Source: Cardinium endosymbiont cBtQ1 of Bemisia tabaci
GTDB lineage: Bacteria > Bacteroidota > Bacteroidia > Cytophagales > Amoebophilaceae
Assembly (NCBI RefSeq): GCF_000689375.1
Contig: NZ_CBQZ010000002.1
Location: 16,397-80,396 of the forward strand
DNA: 64,000 bases
Direction: 5' to 3'
A model generated the notes under the pieces. It saw only the letters and a program-made list of their open reading frames with translations, was not told the origin of the DNA and made no database searches. Position numbers and translations under genes: made by a program. Below, piece after piece: positions 8,415-18,370 of this stretch (within the stretch, counting starts at the first letter, position 1; every line of letters begins with the position of its first letter).

Positions 8415-10188
8415 ATGCTTATGCCTAATAAATATAAATATACATACAGATCACATAGCAAATATTCCCCTTCAGCAGTAGTAGTAAGTAGCACTCTTTT
8501 ATGGTTTAATACGGCTTGTAATAATTTAATCAAATATGATATGAATCATAATGAAAGTAGACAAGCATCAACTACAGAGCAAAGACTAACGCATTGCAAT
8601 ATAGACCAATTGGGCAATACCTTACTTCACCTAGCTGTCAAGCAAAATAGGGTACAGGATATACCTACTTTACTTTTAAATTTATTAACAAAATATATAA
8701 ATAAAAAAAATAATGATGGATATACTGCGTTGCATATTGCATCAAAAAAAGGTATATCGAAGTCGTTAAAGCATTAGTAAACGCTAAAGGTATTGAGATC
8801 AACGACGAAGATGAAAATGGCTATACAGCCCTACATTTGGCAGTAGATAACGGTCACATAGAAATAGTGAGGGCATTACTGAAAAATTCTGCAAATTCTA
8901 AGATCAATATCAATAAAAAAAATAAAAATAACTGTACACCACTTCATCTAGCAGCATGGAAGGGTCATATGGCCATAGTAAGCGAATTACTAAAAGCTGC
9001 TGAAAATTTTGATATGCACGTCAATGAAAAAAATAATCTTGGCTATACCCCGCTGCATTGCGCAACATATAAGGGTCATATAGCAGTAGTAAAGGAATTA
9101 CTCCATACTAAACATATTAAGATTAATGTCAATAAAAAAGATAAAAATGGCTTTACGCCGCTCCATTGGGCAGCAAGGAGCGGTGACATAGAAGCAGTGA
9201 AAGAATTGCTGAACGCTAAAAATATTCAGCCCAATGAAAAAGATAAAAATGATGGCTATACGCCGCTCCATTGGGCAGCATTTAAGGGTTATATAAACAT
9301 AGTTAAGGAATTATTACACACTAGAGCCATTCAGGTTAATCCAAAAGATAAAAATGATTATACCCCGTTGCATTTGGCAGCAAGAAGCGGTAAAATAGAA
9401 GTAGTGAAAGAATTAGTGCACACGAGAAAGATCCAGGTTAATGAAAAAGGCTTAGATAGCTGGACTCCGATGCATTTAGCGGCATTCAACGGTCATACAA
9501 AGGTAGTCAATGTATTACTAAACGCTAAAGATATTCAAGTCAATGAAAAAGATAATCTTGGCTATACCCCGCTCCATTGGGCAACATATAAGGGTTATAT
9601 AGAAGTAGTAAGGGAATTGCTAGAAGATTCTGTAAATTTTGATATTCAGGTGAATGAAAAAGATAAAAATGGTTTTACACCACTCCATTTGGCAGCATGC
9701 AGCGGTCATATAGAAGTAGTCAGTGCATTACTAAACGCTAGAGATATTGAAGTCAATGAAAAAGATAAAAATGGCTTTACAGCGCTCCATTGGGCAGCAG
9801 AAAACGACCATATAAAAGTAGTTGAGGTATTATTGAATGATTCTGTAAATTTTGATATTCAGGTCAATGAAAAAGATAAAAATGGCTTTACACCACTTCA
9901 TTGGGCAGCATACAATGGTCATATAGAAGTAATCAGCGCATTACTAAATGCTAGAGATATTGAAGTCAATGAAAAAGATAACAATGGCCATACTCCACTT
10001 CATTTGGCAACCGTGCAAGATCATCCAGTAGCAGTTTATAAACTAATGCATCATCCTGATATTGATTTTGATAAAAAAATAATAATAACCAAACAGCCCT
10101 TGATATTGCTAAAAACAAGAAAAATAAATGTGTTAAACTGCTAAAAAATTTTACAAAATCAAATTCTATGTTCTATGTAGACCGCTAA
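8415..10188 (+). pseudogene. Ankyrin-repeat lipoprotein-like gene broken by two single-base frameshifts
   Basis: Two ORFs (8415-8777, and one opening in another frame at about 8751 and ending at 10144) plus a downstream tail form one gene. The second ORF has no start of its own; its first candidate is a TTG at 8837 inside a repeat. Adding one A to the A7 run at 8744-8750 joins the first two frames inside a repeat. Adding one A to the A7 run at 10073-10079 restores the last repeat (QTALDIAKNKKNKC) and a stop at 10186-10188. The repaired product is about 591 residues with roughly 15 ankyrin repeats of 34-37 residues (GYTPLHWAA..GHIEVV..LL). The N-terminus has a hydrophobic stretch ending FNTAC-NN, a possible lipobox. 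Ankyrin proteins of this kind are candidate host-directed effectors. Whether it is truly dead is unclear. Confidence 0.8.
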
Positions 10189-10308
10189 TAGGGCTATCTA
10201 GTTTATTGCTTTTCTGTTAGTTCAGTAATATAGTGGGCTGAAAAAACCGGACAAAAAGCAAGAATTTTATTTCGATAATTTAAGACGAAAAGGCAGAAAA
10301 CTATATTA

Positions 10309-10334
10309 AAATCAAACACAGATGCGACAGATCC
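10309..10334 (-). repeat. Solo IS6-type terminal repeat
   Basis: On the minus strand this reads GGATCTGTCGCATCTGTG followed by TTTGAT. It closely matches the outer ends of the IS6 copies at 24509 (GGATCTGTCGCATCTACA) and 57703 (GGCTCTGTCGCATCTGTG, then GTTGAT). No transposase is attached. Confidence 0.65.
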
Positions 10335-10339
10335 GCTGA

Positions 10340-11407
10340 TCATTTCTTTACGACTTTTCCAGCGTTTTGTACCAATCCTTTAATATATTGGATTAAATCG
10401 GCTTGTATTGAGTGCGCATAAAGAACTGTTTCACAATGGTTTACGAATAAATTAGGATCTATGGCAATTAAGTTTCTGGCATGAAGTAGCCCTTTATAGA
10501 TTTTTCTCTTTATTGGGGGATGGTTGGACCCAACTATAGGTAGGTATGTATGGTCTAAATTTTTTGTATCTAAGGGTATTGGGGTATGTACATTTTCTTC
10601 CTTCCATAATTGACTGGCTAGTGGAATCAAAGTATCATGTTTTGCCCCCTTTTTACCACTAATAAATAGTGCGTAAGCGTCATTTAATTGGGCTATTGAC
10701 TCGTGATCCTTGGTTGTTTTGATATCAGTGTTGAATAAGGATAGTAAATCATTCTGATAGGTACCGATCAGTAAACAAGGTATGTCAACGTTGTCTTGCA
10801 AAAACGTATATATGCCTTTTAGACATCTGCTATTGGGGGCTATGTCTTTTAAACCATTGACCGGCGCCCAACTTAGACGAGCAAGCGTGTATACCCACGC
10901 TGCTACCATGCTGATCCATTTGATTCTAACTAGTGGATAATCTATAAGCTGCAATCCAGCTGCTCCATCAGATATAAATTTCTGCATATCCTTACCGGTT
11001 CGCTCAAGTAACGGTGTACCCATTAGTGGTGCATTAAGGGTAATGATACCCAGTATATTGAGCTGAGATTTATACAATCTACCTAAAGTACAAGCCAATA
11101 CACCACCTTGACTATATCCAATGATAATGATGGGAAAAGAAATAGGATTTTTGTGACATCGGATCAGTTCAAGTTCTATCCATTGAAGCATGCGCGCTGC
11201 TTGTTGATCTATAGACTGTAGGAGAGATTTTAGTCCTGTTCTACAGGTTGGTTGCATGATAAAAATCGCTTTCCCAAATTGTTTGGTCAACATTTCTGCA
11301 ATGGGTTTTAGCTCATCTGCGTGGGCGTACAAACCATGTAAAAGCAAAACGGCAAAGGTAGCTGCTTGATCTAAACTAGATAGATCGACTCTATTTTTTG
11401 TGCGCAT
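10340..11407 (-). CDS. Alpha/beta-hydrolase, lipase/acyl-esterase-like (paralogue 1)
   Basis: 355 residues. The N-terminal block FAVLLLHGLYAHADELKPIA supplies the HG oxyanion motif. GYSQGG at about residues 95-100 is the nucleophile elbow with the catalytic Ser. NAPLMGTPLL is the block that follows in lipase/PGAP1/palmitoyl-thioesterase-like hydrolases. A catalytic Asp and a late His (several candidates in HDTLIPLASQ and DHTYLPI) are plausible but not proven. No signal peptide is evident. It shares length, motif order and many residues (IQP.CR.GLKS, GYSQGG) with the gene immediately upstream, so the two are a tandem duplication. The substrate is unknown. Host-lipid or protein-acyl targets are possible in an endosymbiont, but that is inference. 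Confidence 0.75.
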   Translation of the reverse strand: MRTKNRVDLSSLDQAATFAVLLLHGLYAHADELKPIAEMLTKQFGKAIFIMQPTCRTGLKSLLQSIDQQAARMLQWIELELIRCHKNPISFPIIIIGYSQGGVLACTLGRLYKSQLNILGIITLNAPLMGTPLLERTGKDMQKFISDGAAGLQLIDYPLVRIKWISMVAAWVYTLARLSWAPVNGLKDIAPNSRCLKGIYTFLQDNVDIPCLLIGTYQNDLLSLFNTDIKTTKDHESIAQLNDAYALFISGKKGAKHDTLIPLASQLWKEENVHTPIPLDTKNLDHTYLPIVGSNHPPIKRKIYKGLLHARNLIAIDPNLFVNHCETVLYAHSIQADLIQYIKGLVQNAGKVVKK

Positions 11408-11510
11408 AAAGCGAATAAGTAGTTATATATGATAACCAACTAAAAATATTAATTAGCTTGCATGTTGGCTTATTGGATTAAATAGACCTGTTCATTGCGA
11501 TCTGATGCCA

Positions 11511-12704
11511 TTACGAACCATTTCTCAAGTTGTGTTTACTTAAAAATTCTGTTATCAAGGCTATAGCTTTTTTGTTTTGAAATAGCGTTTTACCATATTG
11601 CACTCTATAATCAGATAACATCAACATTAGATTCCAACAATGGAGCTGCTCTTTAGCAACATAGGTTTCTATATTCTTGGCATAAACAGGATCATTACTA
11701 GAATCCACAATATTGTCAAAGCTAGGTCCTCTACATAGTTGACTTTTTATGGAAATCAGTATATCATGTACGCCATGCTTGTCTTGAGTAGCCAATAATG
11801 CATAATGCTGATTCAGTTCCTCTACTTGCCTTTCATAGGCTTCTTCATAATCAAAATATTCAGATAGATTAGAAAGGTAACCACCTATAAGGAGTATAGG
11901 AATTTCGTGGTTTTCTTTGTCGTTCTTATTTTCACGTATGAATTTTTTGATACGTGTAATGCAGGTACTATTGCTACGCATATCGCTTAACCCTTTGAAG
12001 AGAAACTTCGTAAATTTGTTGATGCAAAACCCATTGAGTAACCAAGCGGCTAGCTGCATATTGACTTGCGAAGTGTCCGGATGGCCTATAGCATTTAATC
12101 CTGATTTTGCCTCTCTTGTAAACGCCTTTACATCAGCTACCTTATTGTCAAGTGCTTCTGTGCCATACAGCGGTGCATGAGCAGTAATTACAGCGGTAAT
12201 GTTAAGGTCATTGCTATGATTAGCTGCCAATATACAACCCACTAAACCACCCTGGCTATAGCCAAATATACTAATCGGTAAAGCTTGAAGTGCTTCTTGA
12301 TCATGTTGCGGATAGGTATCACGTAGCATGGTTTGTATTTCTTTAACAACTTGTTTGCTTTGCGTCTCAATGGATAGATAGACCGATTTTAGCCCCTCTC
12401 TACATTTTGGCTGAATGGTTAAAATATCTTCTCTAAATGCTTCCGCTACTGCTTCCTTGATTTTATCATTTTCAGAGGCATCCATGTTAAGACCATGTAA
12501 CAATACCAGGACAAATTTAGGCAAAGGGGATATTGTTGCTGGATGATTCCGTTCAGCTGTGGCACAACTTGGAGTAGGTTGTCTTTGTTGGGTTGAACAA
12601 CTCCTTACTGCCATTCGATGGTGTTGCTGGCAGTTGGTCAATGTGTAGGCTACCACCCAATGAAGGTATTTCTTGATATGGTATGGTACCATAGATTGCA
12701 TCAA
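11511..12704 (-). CDS. Alpha/beta-hydrolase, lipase-like, probable lipoprotein (paralogue 2)
   Basis: 397 residues if started at the TTG at 12704; the ATG at 12701 is more likely. The core repeats the neighbour's layout: FVLVLLHGLNMDASE (oxyanion strand), IQPKCREGLKSVY, FGYSQGGLVG (nucleophile elbow, about residues 145-154), TAHAPLYGTEAL, and a late HDILISIKSQL block. Unlike paralogue 1 it has about 65 extra N-terminal residues containing WVVAYTLTNC-QQ. That could be a lipoprotein signal, and a Cys/Gln/Pro-rich linker follows before the catalytic domain. The paralogues may therefore act in different compartments. The family suggests ester or thioester hydrolysis; the substrate is unknown. Confidence 0.72.
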   Translation of the reverse strand: MMQSMVPYHIKKYLHWVVAYTLTNCQQHHRMAVRSCSTQQRQPTPSCATAERNHPATISPLPKFVLVLLHGLNMDASENDKIKEAVAEAFREDILTIQPKCREGLKSVYLSIETQSKQVVKEIQTMLRDTYPQHDQEALQALPISIFGYSQGGLVGCILAANHSNDLNITAVITAHAPLYGTEALDNKVADVKAFTREAKSGLNAIGHPDTSQVNMQLAAWLLNGFCINKFTKFLFKGLSDMRSNSTCITRIKKFIRENKNDKENHEIPILLIGGYLSNLSEYFDYEEAYERQVEELNQHYALLATQDKHGVHDILISIKSQLCRGPSFDNIVDSSNDPVYAKNIETYVAKEQLHCWNLMLMLSDYRVQYGKTLFQNKKAIALITEFLSKHNLRNGS

Positions 12705-12804
12705 AAATGATTTAGGTGATGGATTGGTTTAGGCCCAACCCATCATTATATTAGGTCATTTAAATAAATTTTCCTAAATCTTTTTATCGAATCGCACTAT
12801 TATT

Positions 12805-15399
12805 TTAGGTAGTATTTGAGAATACTACGGATCCTTTCTGGTAACAAACAAGAATAGGCTGGTCTTTTGTCACCTGTCCAGATAGTAATGCTTTAGATAA
12901 ACCATTAAGTATAATGCGCTGCATCAATCGTTTGAGCGGCCTTGCGCCAAACTGCAAGCTATATCCTTCTTCTGCTAGGTAGTCTATAAGTGGCCCATCC
13001 ATCTGAATGACTATGCCATTCTTTTGTAGGTCTCCTTTAAGCTTCTCTACCTGAATATGGACCACATCCTTAATAATCCCTTTAGAAAGGGGATTAAACA
13101 TGATGATTTCATCGATCCGGTTTAAAAACTCTGGACGCATTTGGCTTTGCAGCAATTGTAAGACCGCCGTCTTAGTCTCTTCCAAGCTTTCTTTAGAAGG
13201 CAAATCTTCAATACCAGCAAACGCACTTTGAATAAGATGTGCACCTACATTACTGGTCATAATGATAATGGTATTTCTAAAATTTGCCGTTCTGCCCTTA
13301 TTATCCGTTAGTCTACCATCATCCAACACTTGCAATAGAATATTAAAAATATCGGGATGTGCTTTTTCTATTTCATCCAATAAAACTACGGAGTAGGGTT
13401 TGGTACGTACGGCTTCTGTAAGTTGCCCTCCTTCATCATATCCTATGTAGCCTGGTGGCGCACCAATCAACCGACTAACTGCATGTTTTTCCTGGTATTC
13501 TGACATATCTATACGAATCATAGCCTGTTCATCGTTGAATAAAAATTGTGCCAGTGCTTTAGCGAGTTCCGTTTTACCTACACCAGTAGTACCTAAAAAA
13601 ATAAAAGAACCAATAGGCTTACGAGGATCTTGTAATTCAGCACGGCTTCTACGCACTGCTTCAGCAATAACCTGAATAGCTTCTCCTTGACCGGCGACGC
13701 TTTGGGCCAGTACAGCCTCTAGCTGTAGTAATTTTTCGCGTTCGTCTTGTAGCATTTTAGAAACAGGAATACCAGTCCTTTGCGCTATAATTTCAGCAAT
13801 ATCCTCTTGCGTGACTTCTTCTTTAAAAAGTGGGCTAGTCTCACGAAGTGCTTCTATCTTTTCTTGTAAAGCTTTGAGTTTTTTTTCTGCTTCTATAAGC
13901 TTTCCGTATCGAATTTCTGCAACCTTACCATAGTCAAAATTCCGCTCAGCTTGTTCAGCATCCAAACGCAGTTGTTCAATTTGTTTTTTCTGCGCACGAA
14001 TACCCTCCACAATAGACTTATCATTTTCCCATTTTGCCTTGAGGGTTTGTTTTGTTTCATTTAGCTCCTCAATGGTTTTAGACAATTCTTCCAACTTTAG
14101 AGTGTCTTTTTCTTTTCGAATTGCTTCTCTTTCAATTTCTAATTCGGTAATTTTTCTTTGTATTTGGTCTAAGTCTACAGGAACAGCATCCAAATCAATC
14201 CGCTTTTTAGCAGCTGCTTCATCCATTACATCTATCGCTTTATCAGGCAGAAAACCTGGTAAATAACGGTCAGATAGGCGCACAGTTCCGATCACTGCAT
14301 TGTCTTTAATATGTACACCATGATGGAGCTCATATTTGGGCTTTATGCCTCGTATAATAGAAACAGCATGTTCTTGGCTGGGCTCATCTACCATTACGAC
14401 TTGAAACCTTCTTTCTAGGGCTTTATCTTTCTCTATGTACTTTTGGTATTCTTTTAGCGTAGTGGCACCAATAGCGTGTAGTGCTCCACGCGCAAGCGCT
14501 GGTTTAAGTAGATTCGCTGCATCCATGGCCCCCTCTCCAGAGGCACCTGCCCCAATAAGCATGTGGATTTCATCGATAAAAAGAATAAACTCCCCGTTGG
14601 AATCCACAACTTCTTTAATGACTGCCTTAAGCCGTTCTTCAAACTCGCCTTTGTATTTGGCGCCAGCAATCAAAAGACCTAAGTCTAATGCAAAAATAAT
14701 CTTAGATTTCATGTTTTCAGGGACGTCACCAGCTACAATTCTTTGCGCCAATCCTTCTACAATAGCTGTTTTACCTACACCTGGCTCTCCAATTAATAGG
14801 GGATTACTTTTCGTTCTACGTGAAATAATTTGTACCGTTCTTCGAGATTCTTCATCACGTCCAATCACTGGATCTATTTTGCCTTCTTTAACCAATTGAT
14901 TTAAGTTTTTTGCATAACGTTCCAATGATCTATACTTAGACTCTGCACTAGGGTCGGTGACCTTATGGGTACCCCGTAAGGCTTGAATGGCTTGTAGCAA
15001 CGGAGCTTCTGCGATGCCGTGCTTTTTCATTAATGTTGCCGTTTGATCTTTACCCGAACAAAGACTTAAAAGTAAATGGTCTACTGCGACAAAGTCATCG
15101 CCTAATTTTTTCTTGTAACTTTCTGCTTCACGAAGGGTAACATCCATATTGGGTGATAAATAAGGCTGCTGACCAGATGCTTTTGGATAGGTTTGGATGA
15201 GTTTATCTAATGCTTCTTCTAAAGGCGTTAAGGCAATTTGAAGTTGCTTGATAAGAAAAGTAACATGTGTTTCATTACTGATTAAAATGGCCTTCAATAA
15301 GTGACCATTTTCAATCGTAAGTTGTTGGTTTTTTTCCGCTACTGCTATAGCGCTTTGTATCGCTTCTTGTGCTTTAATAGTATATTTTCTAGGGTCCAT
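12805..15399 (-). CDS. clpB: ATP-dependent chaperone ClpB
   Basis: 864 residues, full length. ClpB is a hexameric AAA+ disaggregase that works with DnaK to extract proteins from aggregates in the cytoplasm. The order is complete: Clp N-domain repeats (residues 1-145), NBD1 with Walker A GEPGVGKT near 204 and LFIDEIHML, a coiled-coil middle domain rich in Glu/Lys/Leu (about 405-525) that distinguishes ClpB from ClpA/C, and NBD2 with Walker A GTTGVGKT near 603 and [13 protein letters not shown]. The C-terminal D2-small domain ([12 protein letters not shown]) is present. The start at ATG 15399 ([14 protein letters not shown]) is canonical. An IS982 element lies 180 bases upstream. Confidence 0.97.
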   Translation of the reverse strand: MDPRKYTIKAQEAIQSAIAVAEKNQQLTIENGHLLKAILISNETHVTFLIKQLQIALTPLEEALDKLIQTYPKASGQQPYLSPNMDVTLREAESYKKKLGDDFVAVDHLLLSLCSGKDQTATLMKKHGIAEAPLLQAIQALRGTHKVTDPSAESKYRSLERYAKNLNQLVKEGKIDPVIGRDEESRRTVQIISRRTKSNPLLIGEPGVGKTAIVEGLAQRIVAGDVPENMKSKIIFALDLGLLIAGAKYKGEFEERLKAVIKEVVDSNGEFILFIDEIHMLIGAGASGEGAMDAANLLKPALARGALHAIGATTLKEYQKYIEKDKALERRFQVVMVDEPSQEHAVSIIRGIKPKYELHHGVHIKDNAVIGTVRLSDRYLPGFLPDKAIDVMDEAAAKKRIDLDAVPVDLDQIQRKITELEIEREAIRKEKDTLKLEELSKTIEELNETKQTLKAKWENDKSIVEGIRAQKKQIEQLRLDAEQAERNFDYGKVAEIRYGKLIEAEKKLKALQEKIEALRETSPLFKEEVTQEDIAEIIAQRTGIPVSKMLQDEREKLLQLEAVLAQSVAGQGEAIQVIAEAVRRSRAELQDPRKPIGSFIFLGTTGVGKTELAKALAQFLFNDEQAMIRIDMSEYQEKHAVSRLIGAPPGYIGYDEGGQLTEAVRTKPYSVVLLDEIEKAHPDIFNILLQVLDDGRLTDNKGRTANFRNTIIIMTSNVGAHLIQSAFAGIEDLPSKESLEETKTAVLQLLQSQMRPEFLNRIDEIIMFNPLSKGIIKDVVHIQVEKLKGDLQKNGIVIQMDGPLIDYLAEEGYSLQFGARPLKRLMQRIILNGLSKALLSGQVTKDQPILVCYQKGSVVFSNTT

Positions 15400-16139
15400 A
15401 ATGTTTGTTATTTATCATTATTTAACACTTTGATGTTAAATATACCATTTTTTTGTAAAAGGGTTCAGACTATTGATCTATCTATACTGGATAACATTTG
15501 ATGGTACAAATTAACCACTATACTACAGATCCAACGTTTTGTATCTGTCTACGGAAAGTGCATGAGATAGATAGATAACCTGAACTCTGGATTAGAATTA
15601 TTGTAAACCAGTTGTATATATATTAGCTATAGCCGGTTTTTTCTCTTTTAGCCCATAAGCAGTAATACCAGCTATTAAATTGACAATAAAATTAGGTATG
15701 CTTCTGTGTCTAGAGTGTTCTATTTGGCTAATATTTTTAAGCTGATCGATAATGATTTCAATGATGGATCTCTTTCGAAGCATTAATTTATCCCATAATG
15801 TCATAAAAGCATTTTTCATATTTTTCTTGATATGGGTAATGAGCTCTATTCCTTTTTCCATAAGTTTTTCAAATAATTCTTTGCTGATATATCCTTTATC
15901 CGAGAATACTTTACCGATTAAATTTTTGCATAAACTTTTTGCAGGGAATCTATCCTTGACCCTACCTGGGGTAAGTGTAAAATTCATAATTTCACCTAAA
16001 TCATTTACAATCAAATGTAACTTGAACCCAAAAAACCAGCCAGTCGTTGTTTTACCTTTAGTAGCTATTGATTTAAATACTTTGTTAGAACAAGCCCTTT
16101 GTACCTTACAAACTTTAATGGCTCTTGAATCCATAAAAT

Positions 16140-17425
16140 GAGACCGTTGCAATAGATAGTTATTGTAATTTTTGATAAGTTTCTAGTGTTATTTTTTGTG
16201 GTTTTTATGGTTAAGGATGCATAAAAATCATTATTTATTGATTTTCAAGTTAATTTTTGTTCATTTTAGATATACCATCCCCCTAAAAACCCTTTAAAAT
16301 GATATTTGGGGCCCTATATAAATTATAGGCTATAGCTTCCATAACATGTTGCGTATGGGTTTTTTCCAGTCCTATATAACGAGCTCCTGCACTACGGAAC
16401 CAACGCTTAATATTACCAAATACCCGCTCTACTTTATAGCGCGTCTTGGATACCAATTTATTGAAACGTTTAGCAGTAGGTGATAAGGGATGGTTTTTAG
16501 TAGCTTTCTTTTGAATAGCTGATTTTAAGCTTTTTTTCTTTAATAAAGTTTCGTTCGGTAACCCGCTATAGCCTTTATCTCCATAGAGCCTGCTGCCTGC
16601 TTTTAAGGATACTTTATCCAATAATATGGGTAAATGGGCACCATCATGATTAGATGCCTTTGTGGTACTGACTGCCAGCACTAAACCTTCTTTACTTTCT
16701 ACAAGGACATGGCGTTTATAGCCATAGTAAAGATCATGACCTTTTTTGGTCCAACTAGCTTCTTGATCTACCCCTTTTTGATAACTATGGGATACCGATA
16801 TAGTACCATCTTCATGCAAATTATAGCTTTTTTTACCTTTGGGACCTCTAGAAGTAGGCGTTATAGAGGCGTCAATAACTGCACCATGTTGAACCAGTAC
16901 AACATGACTCGATAACTGATTATTAATTATTGTTAATAACCTATCTAAAGCCTTCTTTTCCGTAAGAGCAGTCCTAAATCTGCTTAATACACTATGATCT
17001 GGAACTGAATTATCCATCGATATACCACAAAACCTGCTAAATGTAATACGATCATTTACCTCTTCTTCGACTTGGTAGTCACTTAATCCATACCACTGTT
17101 CAAGCAAAAGCATTTTAAATAAAAGAAGGGGACTATAGGCAGGTTTGCCTGACAAACGTAAGCCTTTCGGATAATAAATACAAAGCTCTTTTTCTACTGA
17201 TGACCAATTAATTAGATTATTTATTTGATTAAAAAAGGTATGCTTGCATTTACGGAGACTAGCTGATATATCTCCAAAAGATAACTGGCTACTTGTTTTT
17301 ATTGCCATAACTATATCATCAAAAAACTAAATAAAAACTTTCATATAAAAACTAAAAATTAACTATTTCATAAATATAAAAGTACTTGTTTAATACAAAT
17401 CTTAAAAGTCTATTGCAACGGTCTC
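16140..17425 (-). mobile_element. IS5-type element inserted in IS982, with 5-base target duplication
   Basis: 1286 bases bounded by GAGACCGTTGCAATAGA and TCTATTGCAACGGTCTC. AAAAT is present on both sides (16135-16139 and 17426-17430). The uninterrupted IS982 copy at 56565-56575 has the empty site with a single AAAAT, which proves the boundaries. A second copy is at 36114-37398. Confidence 0.92.
16283..17308 (-). CDS. IS5-type transposase, apparently intact
   Basis: 341 residues without a stop. The N-terminal DUF772-like region (KPAYSPLLLFKMLLLEQWYGLSDYQ) precedes a DDE core. The first Asp is in GAVIDASITPTSRGPKG, the second in RLYGDKGYSGLP, and the Glu in RYKVERVFGNIKRW. It is the only full-length open transposase frame of this window, so this copy may be mobile and could act on the frameshifted copy at 36114-37398. 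The A7 run in the LKKKSLKS codons is intact here. Confidence 0.9.
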   Translation of the reverse strand: MAIKTSSQLSFGDISASLRKCKHTFFNQINNLINWSSVEKELCIYYPKGLRLSGKPAYSPLLLFKMLLLEQWYGLSDYQVEEEVNDRITFSRFCGISMDNSVPDHSVLSRFRTALTEKKALDRLLTIINNQLSSHVVLVQHGAVIDASITPTSRGPKGKKSYNLHEDGTISVSHSYQKGVDQEASWTKKGHDLYYGYKRHVLVESKEGLVLAVSTTKASNHDGAHLPILLDKVSLKAGSRLYGDKGYSGLPNETLLKKKSLKSAIQKKATKNHPLSPTAKRFNKLVSKTRYKVERVFGNIKRWFRSAGARYIGLEKTHTQHVMEAIAYNLYRAPNIILKGF

Positions 17426-17874
17426 AAAATAACAACCTGTTCTTGTCTTAGAAAGACTATGCGTAAAGAAATACATAGGAACTAACGTTCTTTTTACTAG
17501 TGATATGAATCTATTATAGCTCACTAATGTTCTAAACTCACTTGAGTGAAATTGCTCTAAATGAAGATAATACAACTTAAAATTTCTAAAACCTATTAGA
17601 TGAAAAGCAATTAGTATAGTCATTATTTCGCTTAAGTTAAGAGAACAAGTTCTAGTGGGTTTTCTTGTGGGCTCTGTTAACAGCTTTTTCTCCATATAAG
17701 GCATAAATTTTATTAAAAACTCATCTACCATATAATATATTTCTACTAATTTGTCTACATTCATAAGCGGCTCCTTTAGTTTTTAGAGGTAATTTTCAAT
17801 CACCTAAATTTAAAACTCAAAGAAGCTTCTTTATACGCAAATATGAAAATCTAATCCAGAGTTCAGGTTATAAC

Positions 17875-18370
17875 TATTTACTAGCCCCCTACTGGGTGGA
17901 TACAGGTAAAACAAAGAAAGTACATGTAAATGAATCAAATAAAGTATGGAGTGGAGATATTACCTATATTCGTACCAATGGTGGATTTATGTATTTTTCA
18001 GCTGTAATAGATTGGCATAGCAAAGCGATACTCAGCTATAGATTGTCTAACGTTATGGATTCAAATTTGGTCACAGATACTTTATAAGATGCACTTAGTA
18101 AATATCCTGCTCCAGAGTTCTTTAATAGTGATCAAGGTAGTCAGTATACTACTCATAATCATACAAATTTATTAAAGAATCATGGCATTAAAATTTCTAT
18201 GAATGGAAAAGGTAGGAGTATTGATAACATTGTGATGGAGAGATTCTTTAGAACGCTAAAATATGATTTTATCTTTTTGAATGATTTCAAAACTATTAAA
18301 GACCTAAAAGAGGGGATTAATGGTTACATTACTAAGTATAATTATCAAAGATTTCATTCTAGTATTAATT
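17875..18370 (+). pseudogene. IS3-family OrfB transposase fragment
   Basis: The rve-type core is readable: VWSGDITYIRTNGGFMYFSA with the first Asp, FNSDQGSQYT with the second Asp, and NIVMERFFRTLKYD with the Glu, ending YQRFHSSIN. An in-frame TAA at 18085-18087 (DTL-stop-DALSKYP) interrupts it. The N-terminus is missing, and the 3' end is cut exactly where the next IS begins at 18371. It cannot be functional. Confidence 0.85.

Larger units (their letters stand above)
15598..17764 (-). pseudogene. IS982 transposase interrupted by another IS
   Basis: The N-terminal half (17764 down to about 17430, starting MNVDKLVEIYYMVDEF) and C-terminal half (about 16139 down to 15598, ending NIYTTGLQ) belong to one DDE transposase of roughly 290 residues. 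The catalytic acids are visible in [18 protein letters not shown] and RKRSIIEI. The break falls just before the first catalytic Asp. This copy keeps the undamaged GWFFGFKLHLIVNDLGEI block, which copies B and C have lost to frameshifts. Confidence 0.85.
15577..17869 (-). mobile_element. IS982-family element (copy A), split by an IS5-type element
   Basis: Terminal inverted repeats AACCTGAACTCTGGATTAGA (from 15577) and its complement (ending at 17869) bound the element. Removing the nested element (16140-17425) and one 5-base duplication leaves about 1002 bases, equal to the uninterrupted copies at 37445 and 56007. Copies A, B and C are nearly identical, so the family spread recently. Confidence 0.88.

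Noticed and set aside
9000..10000. CRISPR-like regular repeats
   Set aside because: The periodicity is that of ankyrin codons; there are no spacers and no cas genes.
8837..10144. Independent second ankyrin gene
   Set aside because: Its first possible start is a TTG inside a repeat. The frame continues upstream to the A7 run, so it is the second part of the gene at 8415.
14435..14899. 154-residue plus-strand ORF within clpB
   Set aside because: It is the reverse-frame shadow of the NBD1 Walker region of ClpB.
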